Part shown: in pieces, positions 33,646 through 44,100 of the stretch
Position numbering within the stretch: position 1 is the first letter of the stretch
Layout: every line of letters starts with the position of its first letter
From: Desulfitobacterium metallireducens DSM 15288
GTDB taxonomy: Bacteria > Bacillota > Desulfitobacteriia > Desulfitobacteriales > Desulfitobacteriaceae
Direction: 5' to 3'
Assembly (NCBI RefSeq): GCF_000231405.2
Contig: NZ_CP007032.1
Location: forward strand, 558,001-622,000
Length of the DNA stretch: 64,000 nt
The notes under the pieces: model-generated
Databases searched by the model: none
The model's input: only the letters and a program-made list of their open reading frames with translations
What the model was told of the DNA's origin: nothing
Position numbers and translations under genes: made by a program

Positions 33646-34179
33646 TTAAGGTTGTTTCGGTTCGAGCCAAATGAGGACGACCAGCACTTTACTCAATTCG
33701 CGTGGGTTAACAACGTGATATTGCTCATGTTCGACACAAATATGAATGTTATAGTCATTAATATTGAAATTAGGAGGAAGCAATCCGCGGTTTGTTGTTG
33801 TACAAGGACGTTGCTTAATCATCACTTTAAAAGGAACGCAAAAATGAGCAAAATGGAGTTCCTGAGAGGGAACAGCGGCTGAATATTCAACACCAAGGAA
33901 TAAAGTACCGGCGATAATGACCTTACGCCCTTGAACTTGACCGAGGGGGACAGCTCCTAAGTTAACATCGAGAACTTCTACATCCTCGATTTTGAAATTT
34001 TTGGTGACATTCGTAATGTGTTCTACATCCGGCTTCGGTTCCGGAAGGATTAAGTTGTCGTTAATAACAATTTCTGCGAACGTATATACTCTGGAACCCG
34101 GTCCTACCGTAGAAAATTGAGGAGGGCACTCATTGCCGGGGTTAACGGGGGTGTTGCATGTTGGGCAGTTGCAGCTCAT
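33646..34179 (-). CDS. SPOCS protein with Cys-rich N-terminus
   Basis: 177 residues. The first 17 residues (SCNCPTCNTPVNPGNEC) hold four Cys that could bind metal or cross-link. The SPOCS domain follows: IVINDNLILPEPKPDVEHITNVTKNFKIEDVEVLDV, KVIIAGTLFLGVEYSAAVPSQELHFAHFCVPF and VLVVLIWLEPKQP. AAGGAGGATTAAAGG precedes the ATG. Spore-coat proteins often have Cys-rich ends used for cross-linking; that role is inferred. Confidence 0.8.
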   Translation of the reverse strand: MSCNCPTCNTPVNPGNECPPQFSTVGPGSRVYTFAEIVINDNLILPEPKPDVEHITNVTKNFKIEDVEVLDVNLGAVPLGQVQGRKVIIAGTLFLGVEYSAAVPSQELHFAHFCVPFKVMIKQRPCTTTNRGLLPPNFNINDYNIHICVEHEQYHVVNPRELSKVLVVLIWLEPKQP

Positions 34180-34202
34180 CCTTTAATCCTCCTTTGATAC
34201 GA

Positions 34203-34730
34203 TTAGGGTTGTTTTTGTTCAACCCAAAGCATTAATACAATTTCCTTGCTCAGAGTTCTGCTGTCGATTTGCGTGATCCGTAATTTTTCTACGCAAACAT
34301 GGGCAACGAAATTATCCGGAAGAATAGGATCGCCTGGTGGAATCAAAAAGACGCTTGTATTTAAGGCACAGTCGCGCATTATGAGCCCATTGAACGGAAG
34401 TTCGTAATGCACAACATGGACTTTTTGATCCGGAACGTCTGCAACATATTGGATATAGAGTGTTAGGGTACCGGATACAACAATCTTGAACCCGGCAGGT
34501 GTAGTTGATCCTGGAAGTATGACAGGGAGAACTTCAACATCTCGCAGGGCGACTTGATGAGTAACTTTGACAATATGGCTTTTGGGAGGCTTCTGAGGGG
34601 GAATTACAAGGTTCCCATTCACAATGATTTGCGTGAAATACCTCGCCGGATTTTCAGGGGATGGGCAAAATTCGGTTACTCCACCATTCAGAGAACCGGT
34701 ACCTGTGGTGCCACTTGGACAGAAGATCAT
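34203..34730 (-). CDS. SPOCS protein, first of the minus-strand operon
   Basis: 175 residues. After a Gly/Thr-rich start (SGTTGTGSLNGGVTEFCP), the SPOCS domain is VNGNLVIPPQKPPKSHIVKVTHQVALRDVEVLPV, then KIVVSGTLTLYIQYVADVPDQKVHVVHYELPFNGL and EIVLMLWVEQKQP. The ending is close to that of the next gene (WLEPKQP), showing recent duplication. AAAGGAGTG precedes the ATG. Four downstream SPOCS genes are spaced by 19 to 136 bases. Confidence 0.8.
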   Translation of the reverse strand: MIFCPSGTTGTGSLNGGVTEFCPSPENPARYFTQIIVNGNLVIPPQKPPKSHIVKVTHQVALRDVEVLPVILPGSTTPAGFKIVVSGTLTLYIQYVADVPDQKVHVVHYELPFNGLIMRDCALNTSVFLIPPGDPILPDNFVAHVCVEKLRITQIDSRTLSKEIVLMLWVEQKQP

Positions 34731-35049
34731 GCGTTGTTCACTCCTTTATCATTTTTGTGAACATTGGGTTTGGTGTTTTGGTAAAAAATCACCATTCCAA
34801 ATTACCCTGCTTTAAGTTTATGACTAAAAAGGAAGTACTGTTCAATGTATTTCTATGGTAAATAGTGGTTTTTATTTGGGCAAAATTACTCCGTTTTTGT
34901 GAGCATAATATTGCGTACATTGCAAAAAGGCCCGAAAGCGTAGTTTCTCCCCTTCGAGGATAAGTCGACTAAGCCTTGAGTTTCGTTCTTCAACTCAAAG
35001 CTAGTCTCCTATAGCCCCTAGAAGTGAACGATTTGTGGAGGGACAATCA
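34731..35049. other. Intergenic region between SPOCS operon and YheC/D gene
   Basis: 319 bases, AT-rich. It must hold the promoter of the SPOCS operon (minus strand) but no clear housekeeping -35/-10 pair is evident, as expected if a sporulation sigma factor is used. No gene is seen. Confidence 0.4.
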
Positions 35050-37785
35050 TCAGAGTGTTAAATTGTTATACATGCGGATAATCATGTGCTTTGCGTAATC
35101 TAAGGGTAAACCATGGACTTGGGAAAGAACTTCTTCAGTTGTTACTTGATTATATCCTATGGTGTTTGGTTTACTGTTTGCTTCTAATAACCAGAGTTTG
35201 CCATCTTCATCCAAAGCGACATCAAGCCCAACTTCTCCTAAAGTACCAAAGGTTGCTTCTAGAGCAAGTAACATATCGTAAGAAAAATCCCTGATCTTTT
35301 GCCAGCTTAATAACGGATGAGGCAGTTCGTCTTCAGGAGCAACGACAATCTCATGGGCTCCGGCCGCAAAATTCGTTACAACGGCACCTTCGGGGGCAAT
35401 TCTAAAATTGATCGTCGAAATCTCCCACTTGCCATAAAGATTCTTTTGAGCTAAAACTCGCATATCAAAAATCAGATTGTTGAGCTTATTAAGATTTACA
35501 CCTTTTTGGATAACACAATTATCCCCAAGTTGTTCTGTTAAAAAGGAATAGAGAGAATCTTCATTATCAAAAGACCACGTTTCAACGTTTTCCCCGCCCG
35601 TACTACAGCTAAATTGTTCATCTTTCTTTTCCACCCGAAAAACTTCTTTGCCATAACTGCCAAAATTACTTTTTACAAAACAAAATTCATATTGGGTTAG
35701 AAAGTTTTTCAAAGTAAGTGGATCAAATTGCTCTGTAAAGGGAACACAATTTTTTCCTTGATCAAAGAAAGTTACGGCGGTATAGGTTTCCCATTTTCCA
35801 AAATATCTTTTGGCATTAATCGGTTGTAGATCAGGAATGAGTCGTAATAATTTATTGGCTTCCTTGGCCATCTGTCTCTTCTCAAGGTCAAAAGGATAAG
35901 TTGCCATATCATATAAAACTTCCGGGAAGGGTAAAGGTTTACTTTCCCAGGCATTGCTCTGGGGATTAAAGTAAAAGGCTTCAACGCTCTGATTATCCCA
36001 GTCAATACGATCTAAGCGGAAACAATAGAAGAAAACACCTTTTTCTAGCGCTAACTGAGCCAACTTTTGCATTTCATACAATTCATTGATGCGCGTAATT
36101 GTGTTATCGGACACACTCATACCGACCATTGGACCGAGAACGAGGTTAGTGGGAGAAGTGAAAAGCAAACATAAAGATTCTCCGTGATAATGAGTCAAAT
36201 CGTTGAAGGCTTTATTGGATAAATACATCGTATTAGAGTTTGAATCGAAGGTTTGTTTCCTAACTTCTACGGAGAATTGTGATGGACCTACCTTCAAGAA
36301 GAATCGATGACCCGGATGGACTTTAAACGCTTTTAATTGTTGATCATTTAAATAAATCAATTTCTCATCATTCGAATCTAAAAACGCCTTCAACATATAG
36401 TTTTTAGGGGGAAAAGGGGTAACATCTTGATCGAAGGATATGTGAAACCAATCTTGTGCCATACCAAAAAGAATGGGACTGAGATTGATAACCTTGTCGA
36501 TGACTTTATCTTGCATTTTGAAAAAGCTTACCTTTAAGGGTTTTCCGTTAACCTCAATTAGCCATACTCTACCGCTCTGATCAATCCCAAGGTCCACCCC
36601 TAGCTCGCCGAGAGTACCAAATTTATCCTCCATTTTATAACCGACGGTTTTCGAAAAGGAAATGATTTGATGGATAATTTCGTTTTCTCGACCAGGGAAA
36701 CATTTCGCGAGAACCTCACGAATCCGTAAGACTTTCCCTCCACTGCGTGGACTCGTAATGACACTGCCAACTGGGGCAATGCGAGCATTAATTCCAGTGA
36801 CCTCCCAGGTAGAGTTCGGTATTTTCTGCAACATCACGCGAACATCAAAGCGGTTACCTAAAAACTTCGCAAGATCGATCTCATTTTGAATCACATAGTT
36901 CTGGTCTTCTTTAAAAAGGGTGTTGAGAAAATTAACCGTGCTATCAAAATCTTCGAAAGAGAAAACGTTGTTATTCTCCGGGTCTCGATGCTCGATCACA
37001 TACTTTTCAACATCTTTGGTGACGCGAAGCACTCCTTCTCCTTTATAAAGTTTATCCGGTTTCAAATAAAGAGAGCCCGTTTGCTCAAAACACCCTCTTA
37101 AATTTGGAGGGTTGAAGTTATAAAAGGATGGAATCTGATTCTTAATTTCCTTGTATTTTTTCAAATGGTTATAGGTTTCGTATTTTCCTATTTTGACGAC
37201 GTTGTTGTAGACTTTTATACCGGAATCTTTAACGAGTTCCCGCAATTTGTAAGCAGCCGCTCTTCCTTCTAACCCAAAACATCGATCATAAATGATTTGC
37301 GGCAGGGGATAGAATTCTTCTTCCCATTGTCTATCCGACGTCCAGCGATAGCCTTTAACTTTGGCTTCATACCAATCGATATCTTCGAGGGTGAAGAAAT
37401 AAACGACCCCACCAAGAGAGGATGCCCAATTTTGAAAACGCCAGTAAACGCTATCCCAACCTCCGTCTTTTAGATTTTCTACTTTATTCTGGCTAATAAA
37501 AACACCAAGCATTGGTCCTAGGTGAAATTTTCCATTGCTAACTTTTAGATTCGTTTTGATACCGGCCGGTATGAGAAGGTTTTTTTGAGCACGGGTATTT
37601 AGATAAAGGGTTCCTTCATCGGAGGTCCCCCTTCGTATATCAAGTTTATTGAGACTTTTTCTGGTCCCAGCAAAGAACGGATAATTACCTCTTGTTAATG
37701 AAGCTAAAGGTGCATTTTTGGGCAATTCTAAAATACATCTTTCACTCGTAGTTGTCTTAATATTGATTAGGTTATACACATCCAC
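35050..37785 (-). CDS. Tandem YheC/YheD ATP-grasp protein, spore-associated
   Basis: 911 residues made of two homologous halves, each of YheC/D type (single-copy relatives are about 360-450). Half 1 (about 1-450) has HLGPMLGVFISQNKVEN, PQIIYDRCFG, a nucleotide-binding LYLKPDKLYKGEGVLRV and LGELGVDLGIDQSGRVWLIEVNGKP. Half 2 (about 460-911) has LGPMVGMSVSDNT, PEVLYDMATYP, FVKSNFGSYGKEVFRV and LGEVGLDVALDEDGKLWLLEANSKP. The metal-binding E-x-N in both halves suggests both are active ligases. In Bacillus YheC and YheD are mother-cell proteins of the spore coat. Substrate unknown. Confidence 0.85.
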   Translation of the reverse strand: MDVYNLINIKTTTSERCILELPKNAPLASLTRGNYPFFAGTRKSLNKLDIRRGTSDEGTLYLNTRAQKNLLIPAGIKTNLKVSNGKFHLGPMLGVFISQNKVENLKDGGWDSVYWRFQNWASSLGGVVYFFTLEDIDWYEAKVKGYRWTSDRQWEEEFYPLPQIIYDRCFGLEGRAAAYKLRELVKDSGIKVYNNVVKIGKYETYNHLKKYKEIKNQIPSFYNFNPPNLRGCFEQTGSLYLKPDKLYKGEGVLRVTKDVEKYVIEHRDPENNNVFSFEDFDSTVNFLNTLFKEDQNYVIQNEIDLAKFLGNRFDVRVMLQKIPNSTWEVTGINARIAPVGSVITSPRSGGKVLRIREVLAKCFPGRENEIIHQIISFSKTVGYKMEDKFGTLGELGVDLGIDQSGRVWLIEVNGKPLKVSFFKMQDKVIDKVINLSPILFGMAQDWFHISFDQDVTPFPPKNYMLKAFLDSNDEKLIYLNDQQLKAFKVHPGHRFFLKVGPSQFSVEVRKQTFDSNSNTMYLSNKAFNDLTHYHGESLCLLFTSPTNLVLGPMVGMSVSDNTITRINELYEMQKLAQLALEKGVFFYCFRLDRIDWDNQSVEAFYFNPQSNAWESKPLPFPEVLYDMATYPFDLEKRQMAKEANKLLRLIPDLQPINAKRYFGKWETYTAVTFFDQGKNCVPFTEQFDPLTLKNFLTQYEFCFVKSNFGSYGKEVFRVEKKDEQFSCSTGGENVETWSFDNEDSLYSFLTEQLGDNCVIQKGVNLNKLNNLIFDMRVLAQKNLYGKWEISTINFRIAPEGAVVTNFAAGAHEIVVAPEDELPHPLLSWQKIRDFSYDMLLALEATFGTLGEVGLDVALDEDGKLWLLEANSKPNTIGYNQVTTEEVLSQVHGLPLDYAKHMIIRMYNNLTL

Positions 37786-37845
37786 TCCTAAAACACCTCC
37801 AGGTTTAAGTCTTAAAAAGTCTTGCCAATCCGCATAACTCTCTCC

Positions 37846-39060
37846 CTAATCATGATTAGGGTAGGGAATCGTTTTGCCTTCCCAGTTTGTAAAAAGAAGG
37901 GGATTATCTTCGAAACCGTTGACTAAGACCTGGGGTGCTAAGGCAACCTTTCCTAACCCTCCCGGCAGATTGACGACATAGTGGGGGATTGCTAATCCGG
38001 ACGTTACCCCACGAAGTGATTTAACCAGATTAACACCCTGCTCTACTGGGGTTCGAAAATGTCTTGTGCCGGCAATATCTTTGGCATGAAAGAGATAATA
38101 AGGCTTGATCCCAATTGATAATAAAAGTTGGAAGAGATAACGTAACATCATAGGATTATCGTTGATGTCCTTTAAGAGTACTGTTTGGCTTCCGAGTATA
38201 GCACCGGAAAGGAAGAGTTTCCGGCAAGCTTCTTTCATTTCAGGACTTACTTCAAGAGGATGGTTTACATGGAGGTTGATATAGATCGGGGCATATTTAC
38301 GAAGGATCTTTGTTAGGGCGGGGGTGATTCTCTGGGGAATAACAATGGGCATTCGTGTGCCAATTCGGATCATTTCAACACTAGGGATTTGACGTAACCT
38401 TTGTAAGATCTGATCAAGCTGTCGATCAGATAATGTAAGCGGATCTCCCCCGGTTACGAGAATGTCTCGGATTTCGGGATGCTTTGTAATATAGTCGAAA
38501 GCAGGTTCTAACTGTTCACTAGGGACATGGAGATCTATGCAACCATGTTCTCGACGCCTTTGGCAAAAACGACAGTAAGAACCGCAGATATTGGTCACTT
38601 TAAGAATAACGCGATCAGGATAGCGCTGAGTGACATGGGGTACGGGTGACGTTTTTTCTTCAGCCATCGGGTCCAACTCTCCGAAGTTCTCATTGAGAAT
38701 TTCCAGGGCTGAGGGTAAAAATTGTTTGGATAGGGGAGTACCACAAGAGGCTAACCGTGTGAGTAAAAAAGGAGAGATTGCCATTCGATGATGGTGGATG
38801 CTTTCTTCTATTTCGGCAAGCTCCTCGGTTTTTAAGGGTAAAATTTTGGATAATAAATCTACACTCGTAAAGCGTTTGGATAATTGCCATTTCCAGGAGT
38901 CAAAATCCTGTGGAGATGCGTTTAGAAGCGTGAGGATTTTATTCCGATATTCAAGGAAGGCGGCTGCATTGTCCTGAGCTTTATTTAGATGTTCTTTTTC
39001 TTTCATAAAAGGTTGAATATATTGAAGGAGTTCCGCCGAACGTTGTAAAGACTCATCCAT
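37846..39060 (-). CDS. KamA/lysine 2,3-aminomutase-family radical SAM enzyme
   Basis: 404 residues. The radical SAM cluster is CGSYCRFCQRRREHGC near residue 168, then the family motif ILVTGGDPLTLSDRQL near 205 and MIRIGTRMPIVIPQRITP near 235. The C-terminal part includes YYLFHAKDIAGTRHFRTP and AIPHYVVNLPGGLGKV, the region that carries the PLP-binding Lys in this family. Likely a mutase for lysine or glutamate; specificity is not provable by eye. B. subtilis KamA is a sporulation-stage gene and the location beside YheC/D and SPOCS genes supports a spore role. AAGGAGGATA precedes the ATG. Confidence 0.88.
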   Translation of the reverse strand: MDESLQRSAELLQYIQPFMKEKEHLNKAQDNAAAFLEYRNKILTLLNASPQDFDSWKWQLSKRFTSVDLLSKILPLKTEELAEIEESIHHHRMAISPFLLTRLASCGTPLSKQFLPSALEILNENFGELDPMAEEKTSPVPHVTQRYPDRVILKVTNICGSYCRFCQRRREHGCIDLHVPSEQLEPAFDYITKHPEIRDILVTGGDPLTLSDRQLDQILQRLRQIPSVEMIRIGTRMPIVIPQRITPALTKILRKYAPIYINLHVNHPLEVSPEMKEACRKLFLSGAILGSQTVLLKDINDNPMMLRYLFQLLLSIGIKPYYLFHAKDIAGTRHFRTPVEQGVNLVKSLRGVTSGLAIPHYVVNLPGGLGKVALAPQVLVNGFEDNPLLFTNWEGKTIPYPNHD

Positions 39061-39190
39061 TATTCCCTATCCTCCTTATATTTCTCCTCACATAAAATAT
39101 GTTTTTTCCTGGCACATCGTGAGTCATTTTATCCATCGTTTACGGTTTCTTTAATCATATATAAGGAGCTGTGTAGTTTCGCACTATAGA

Positions 39191-39223
39191 AAACGGGGGC
39201 TGTTTTGCGACAGCCCCGTTTTT
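39191..39223. terminator. Terminator shared by kamA side and DUF11 gene
   Basis: AAACGGGG-CTGT pairs with ACAGCCCCGTTT, followed by TTT. It was probably the terminator of the minus-strand DUF11 gene before the intron inserted between them. Confidence 0.8.
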
Positions 39224-39228
39224 AAATG

Positions 39229-41131
39229 GTGCGCCACGCATGGCGATTAACTAGACGGTGAAAGTCCGTTATGGGGGTATGTAGCGACCAACCATTAGCT
39301 TAAGGCAAGGGTGTCCATCGTGAGGTGGAATCTGAAGGAAGCCGGCGGCAAAGCTCCGACCCGAGGAACACGAACAGTATCAGGCGCAAAACGTGGGGTA
39401 AGGCTGCCATTCAAGCTGAAGCCCAAAAGCTACACGGATACGTTAGCGTAAATGCTGCGGGTACATGGAACGAAAGTGAATCGTCTTACCGTGGGAGGCC
39501 TCACGGACAGGTGGAAACAGAGTAAGAAACCTGGTTGAAACAAGATTTATCGTGAGGAGTCAGCTGAAGCCATAGTACAGAGGTGGTCTAGACACCGACG
39601 GAAGGGTTGAACCAAAGGAGGTGTGGGTCAATGAAAGTTACTGAAAGTGGTAATTCAAAACACAGACAACTTCGATTCGAAGACTATCTGCAAAGGGTAT
39701 CTGCGGAACAGAGAGAGTATGCGGAAGTGTGCGCGCCACCTAAGATGACTGAAACCGACAACACCAACACGAACAAGCAGACAGAAGGCTTGCTTAAGCA
39801 AATTCTTAGCGTCGAAAACCTAAACCGAGCTTACAAACAGGTGAAGAGAAATAAAGGCGCAGGTGGAATCGATGGTATGCAGGTGGATGAACTTCTACCC
39901 TTCCTGAAAGAGCACAAGAATGAACTTTTGCAATCCCTCTGGGACGGTAAATACCGTCCAAAACCCGTACGGAGGGTAGAGATACCCAAAGAGAACGGAA
40001 AGACTAGAAAACTGGGAATACCAACAGTCGTAGACCGGTTAATCCAACAAGCGATTACTCAAGTCCTGAGCCCCATCTTTGAAGAGCAGTTCTCAAACAA
40101 CAGTTTTGGATTCCGACCGAACCGCAGTGCTCATGATGCACTGTTGAAATGCCAGGGTCATATTACAGAAGGATACAAATATGTAGTAGACATGGACTTA
40201 GAGAAATACTTTGATACGGTCAACCAGAGCAAACTGATTCAAATTCTGTCTGAGACAATAAAAGACGGGCGAGTCATCTCACTCATCCACAAATTCCTAA
40301 GAGCAGGAGTTATGGTGGATGGTTTGTTTGAGGAAAGCCCCGAGGGCGTACCGCAAGGCGGACCCCTTAGTCCCTTACTTGGAAACATTATGCTCAATGA
40401 ATGTGACCACGAGTTGGAAAAGCGAGGGCATAGATTTGTGCGTTATGCAGACGATATGATGATTTTTTGCAAAAGCAAGAAAGCAGCAAAGCGTGCGCTT
40501 GACCATATACTTCCGTTCATCGAAGGGAAGTTATTTCTCAAGGTAAACAGGGAGAAAACTAAGATCTCGCACGTAAACTATGTAAAGTATTTGGGATATA
40601 GCTTTTACATCTACAGAGGATTTGGGCGACTGAGAATCCATCCTAAAAGCATCCAGAAACTCAAAGATAAAATCCGAGAAGTGACTGGACGGAGCAACGG
40701 GATGGGAATCGAAGAACGGAGAACAAAACTCAACCAGATAGTGCGAGGCTGGACGAACTACTTTAAACTGGCCGACGCTAGAAATCTACTTAAGACACTG
40801 GATGAGTGGCTAAGAAGTCGCATACGGATGGTTACCTGGAAGCGATGGAAGAGAACCCGAACGCGATTTGAAAACCTCAAGAAAGTAGGTATACAAGAGG
40901 AACAAGCGTGGATGTGGGCAAACACAAGAAAAGGCTATTGGCGTACTGCCCATAGCCCGATTTTGACAAAAGCCTTATCCAATAAGCGTTTCGAACGGAT
41001 TGGATATCTCAGTTTTAGTGAATGTTATTCTGCGAAGTAACGCGTAAACTTTGGAAGCGCCGTATACCGAACGGTACGTACGGTGCTGTGGGAGGTCGGC
41101 TGACCAAATAATGGTCAGCCTCCTACCCGAT
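39229..41131 (+). mobile_element. Complete group II intron
   Basis: A 1.9-kb ribozyme-type retroelement. The 5' end is GTGCGCCACG at 39229, followed by conserved domain I features (GTGAAAGTCCG, AAGGGTGTCC, GTGAGGTGGAATCTGAAGG). One maturase gene lies in domain IV. Domain V is at about 41056-41088, with the AGC triad, CCGTAT and ACGTACGG. Domain VI follows, and the intron ends CCTACCCGAT at 41131. It sits five bases after the T tract of a terminator hairpin and three bases before the stop codon of the DUF11 gene on the other strand, so it damages no gene. Insertion next to terminators is a habit of class C introns; I do not fix the class. Confidence 0.92.
39631..41040 (+). CDS. ltrA: Group II intron reverse transcriptase/maturase
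   Basis: About 469 residues from ATG 39631, which has AAAGGAGG nine bases before; an upstream TTG is in frame but unsupported. RT blocks: IDGMQVDEL, YRPKPVRRVEIPKENGKTRKLGIPTV, the FGFRPNRSAHDAL block, GVPQGGPLSPLLGNIML, and the catalytic YADD in FVRYADDMMIFCKS. The maturase (X) domain follows, with GWTNYFKLADARNLLKTLDEWLRSRIRM. There is no HNH endonuclease at the C-terminus, so it uses an endonuclease-free target route. Intact, so the intron is probably mobile. Confidence 0.95.
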   Translation: MKVTESGNSKHRQLRFEDYLQRVSAEQREYAEVCAPPKMTETDNTNTNKQTEGLLKQILSVENLNRAYKQVKRNKGAGGIDGMQVDELLPFLKEHKNELLQSLWDGKYRPKPVRRVEIPKENGKTRKLGIPTVVDRLIQQAITQVLSPIFEEQFSNNSFGFRPNRSAHDALLKCQGHITEGYKYVVDMDLEKYFDTVNQSKLIQILSETIKDGRVISLIHKFLRAGVMVDGLFEESPEGVPQGGPLSPLLGNIMLNECDHELEKRGHRFVRYADDMMIFCKSKKAAKRALDHILPFIEGKLFLKVNREKTKISHVNYVKYLGYSFYIYRGFGRLRIHPKSIQKLKDKIREVTGRSNGMGIEERRTKLNQIVRGWTNYFKLADARNLLKTLDEWLRSRIRMVTWKRWKRTRTRFENLKKVGIQEEQAWMWANTRKGYWRTAHSPILTKALSNKRFERIGYLSFSECYSAK

Positions 41132-41134
41132 TGC

Positions 41135-44100
41135 TTAACAATCGCAGTTCAGGATACCTTCAATTCTTAAGGTTACATTTTTGAAAATCGTCCTCGGGTC
41201 GACGACTTGGCTGAAGACATCTTCAATAATGCCTATAACCCTTATATGCTGGCACGTGTTGAAATCTGGGGGGAGTACCAAGAAGGTGCTGAAGGGGACT
41301 TCAAAATGCGCCGCATGCACTGACTGTCGTTCATTATCGGCAATATACGTGATTTTTTGGATGAGCTTGCCTTCAACGATCAGTTTCCAACCCGTAAGCT
41401 GTTGTCCTTCGTAGGAAGTGACAACCGGGGTTTTTGTAATCGTTGTCGAGGTGATTTCAACATCCACCATGACGCTAAGCAGTGTTTCAATATCCGGTTT
41501 TTGCGGCGGAATGGTGAGGTTTTCATCCACGCTAAGCTGTTTAAAGGGTCGTAATCCAACATCAGTTAATACTTCATTGCTCGTAATGCTTCCGGTCACT
41601 ACCGGACTAGTCGGTTCAAGCCTATAGTTAAAGGGGATAACCGCACTATTGATTAGTTCAGGCGGGCAAGGCATTGAGTCTATTTTTACACAGAATTTTA
41701 CGGTAAGGGTTTGTTCCGGCTGAATCGTGCCGATGGAAAAACCAACAGCTGGATTTGCTCCGGGCTTTGGCACACCATTGACCGTTACGCTGTTAGCTAC
41801 CAGTGTTGTTCCCGCGGGGATCTGGTCTTTGAAAATAACGTTTTCAACGGGGACGGTACCCGTATTGGTTACGGCAACGGTATAGCAGAGGGTATCCCCA
41901 ACTTGAACTGCAGATTTGTCCGCTGTTTTGACCGCAGTTAGCTCGACACGCTCGATTCGAGTAACAACCGGTTCGCTTTCTTGGGTTCTATGACTGATTG
42001 GTCCACCAGGGATAATCTGAACATCAAAGTCGATAACGGCCACGTTGACGACTTCAGGGGGTTCAGGGCGTTCTTCAACGACGACGCTGAAGACTACTGT
42101 TGCAAATCCTCCAGGGGGAATATCACCGATCGGAATACCTGCTTCAGGGTTTGCACCCGGTTGAGCGACTCCATTGACGAGGACACTGTTTGCCACGAAG
42201 GAGGTGCCATTCGGGATCTCATCGGTGAACACAACGTTCATCGCGGTGACCGTTCCCGTGTTGGCAATACTTACGGTATAGGTGAGGGTATCACCGACGA
42301 CGGCTACAGTTTTGTCAACATCTTTAATCACTTGCAGCTGAACCAGTTCGACATTCGTGGTTACTGGATTACTCGGTTTGGTTCTCGTTTGGGTTGGCCC
42401 AGCCGGATTGATTCTAAACTCAAACTGAACATTAGCCGTGTTTGTGATCTGTCCTCCAGGTGGGAGAACATCGACGGTCACTCTGAAGCTAACTGTTTTT
42501 GAGCCTCCGGGTGGAATGCTTCCTATATTAACGCCTGCACTTGGATTGGCTCCGGGTTGAACCACGCCATTAACTCTTAAGCTATTTGGGATAAACGTAG
42601 TGCCAACCGGTGGGGTATCGGTAAAGATGACATTGTCAACCGTTACCGTGCCTGTATTGGTGACGACGACGGTATAGGTGACTGTATCTCCAACCTCTAC
42701 GAACTCTTTATCTGCGGTTTTTACGACGTTAATATCTGCAACCTCAACCGTAGTTTCAACAGGGTTGGTTGGCGTTTCTCTGGGAAGGAGTGGACCATTT
42801 GGATCAATTCTGACGTCAAATTGAACTAAACCAGTGTTGGTTATGATTTGGTTCGGTGGGAGACTGTCTACCGTTACTACAAAGCTGACCGTCTTGGAGC
42901 CTCCCGGGAGGATATTTCCTAAACTTACCCCTGTGAGAGGGTTAGCCCCTGGTTGGGGTACTCCATCGACCAATACACTACCCGGAACAAAGGTGGTCTC
43001 CGGTGGAATGGTATCGATAAAGTTAACATTTTGTGCGGTAACAGTCCCCGTATTGGTGACGACGACGGTGTAGGTGACCGTATCCCCAACTTCAATAAAT
43101 TGTTTATTTGCTGTTTTGACTGCGGTGACTTCGGCGACTTCAACCTGAAACTGTACATTGTTGCTTTCAAAGTTTTTGATCACTGGTGGAAGACCTGGGT
43201 TAACCGGGAAAGCTGCCACAAGCGTTGCCATATTATTGGTTGGGTTAGGCACAGGCAGGGAAGTGACTTGAACCTGGAAGGTCACCGTGGTAAACCCGCC
43301 TACAGGGATCGTGCCTACAGGGATACCTACTGCAGGATTGCTGCCGCTTGGAACACCATTAATGGTCACACTGCCCGGGACAAAGGTAGTTCCGTTGGGC
43401 ACGACATCGGTAAGCAAGGCATTGTTGGCTGGGACGGTGCCGGTATTTGTCATGATGACGGTATAGGTGACAATGTCCCCGACCTCAACAAAGGGCTTAT
43501 CGACACTCTTGGCAACATCTACCGCCGCAGTTTCCACCTTAATGTCTACGGGGTTACTAACAAAGTTTCTTAAAACCGGGGGCTGACCTGGCTCGATTTG
43601 GAAACGAGCATCCACAGTGGATAGATTGGTAGCCGGGTTCGGAACAGGGATAAAGGTTACAGTGGCATCAAAGGTTACCGTTACGGATCCACCTACCGGG
43701 ATATCCGGAACTGGAACGCCTACTGCCGGGTTTCCTCCACTCGGAGCGCCGTTGATTGTTACGCTTCCTGGAACAAAGGCGAAGCCGTTTGGCACAATAT
43801 CGTTAAACACTACATTCGTTGCAGGAACTGTTCCTGTATTAGAGATAACGGACGTGAAAGTTACAGTATCTCCGACCTCGACGAATTGTGGGTTAGCACT
43901 CTTTTGGATATTAAGGGCTGCAATGACGACCTGTGTCGGGGCAGGATTACTTTCGGTGGTTTTCGGTGTCGGGCTCTGAGGATTGACAGGGTACAAAGCC
44001 TGGATCACTGAAACATTCTCTGCCGGATTCGGAACCGGAATTGCATCAACGGTTGCCTGGAAGGTTACGGTGGTGCTTCCGCCAACCGGGATATCTGCAA

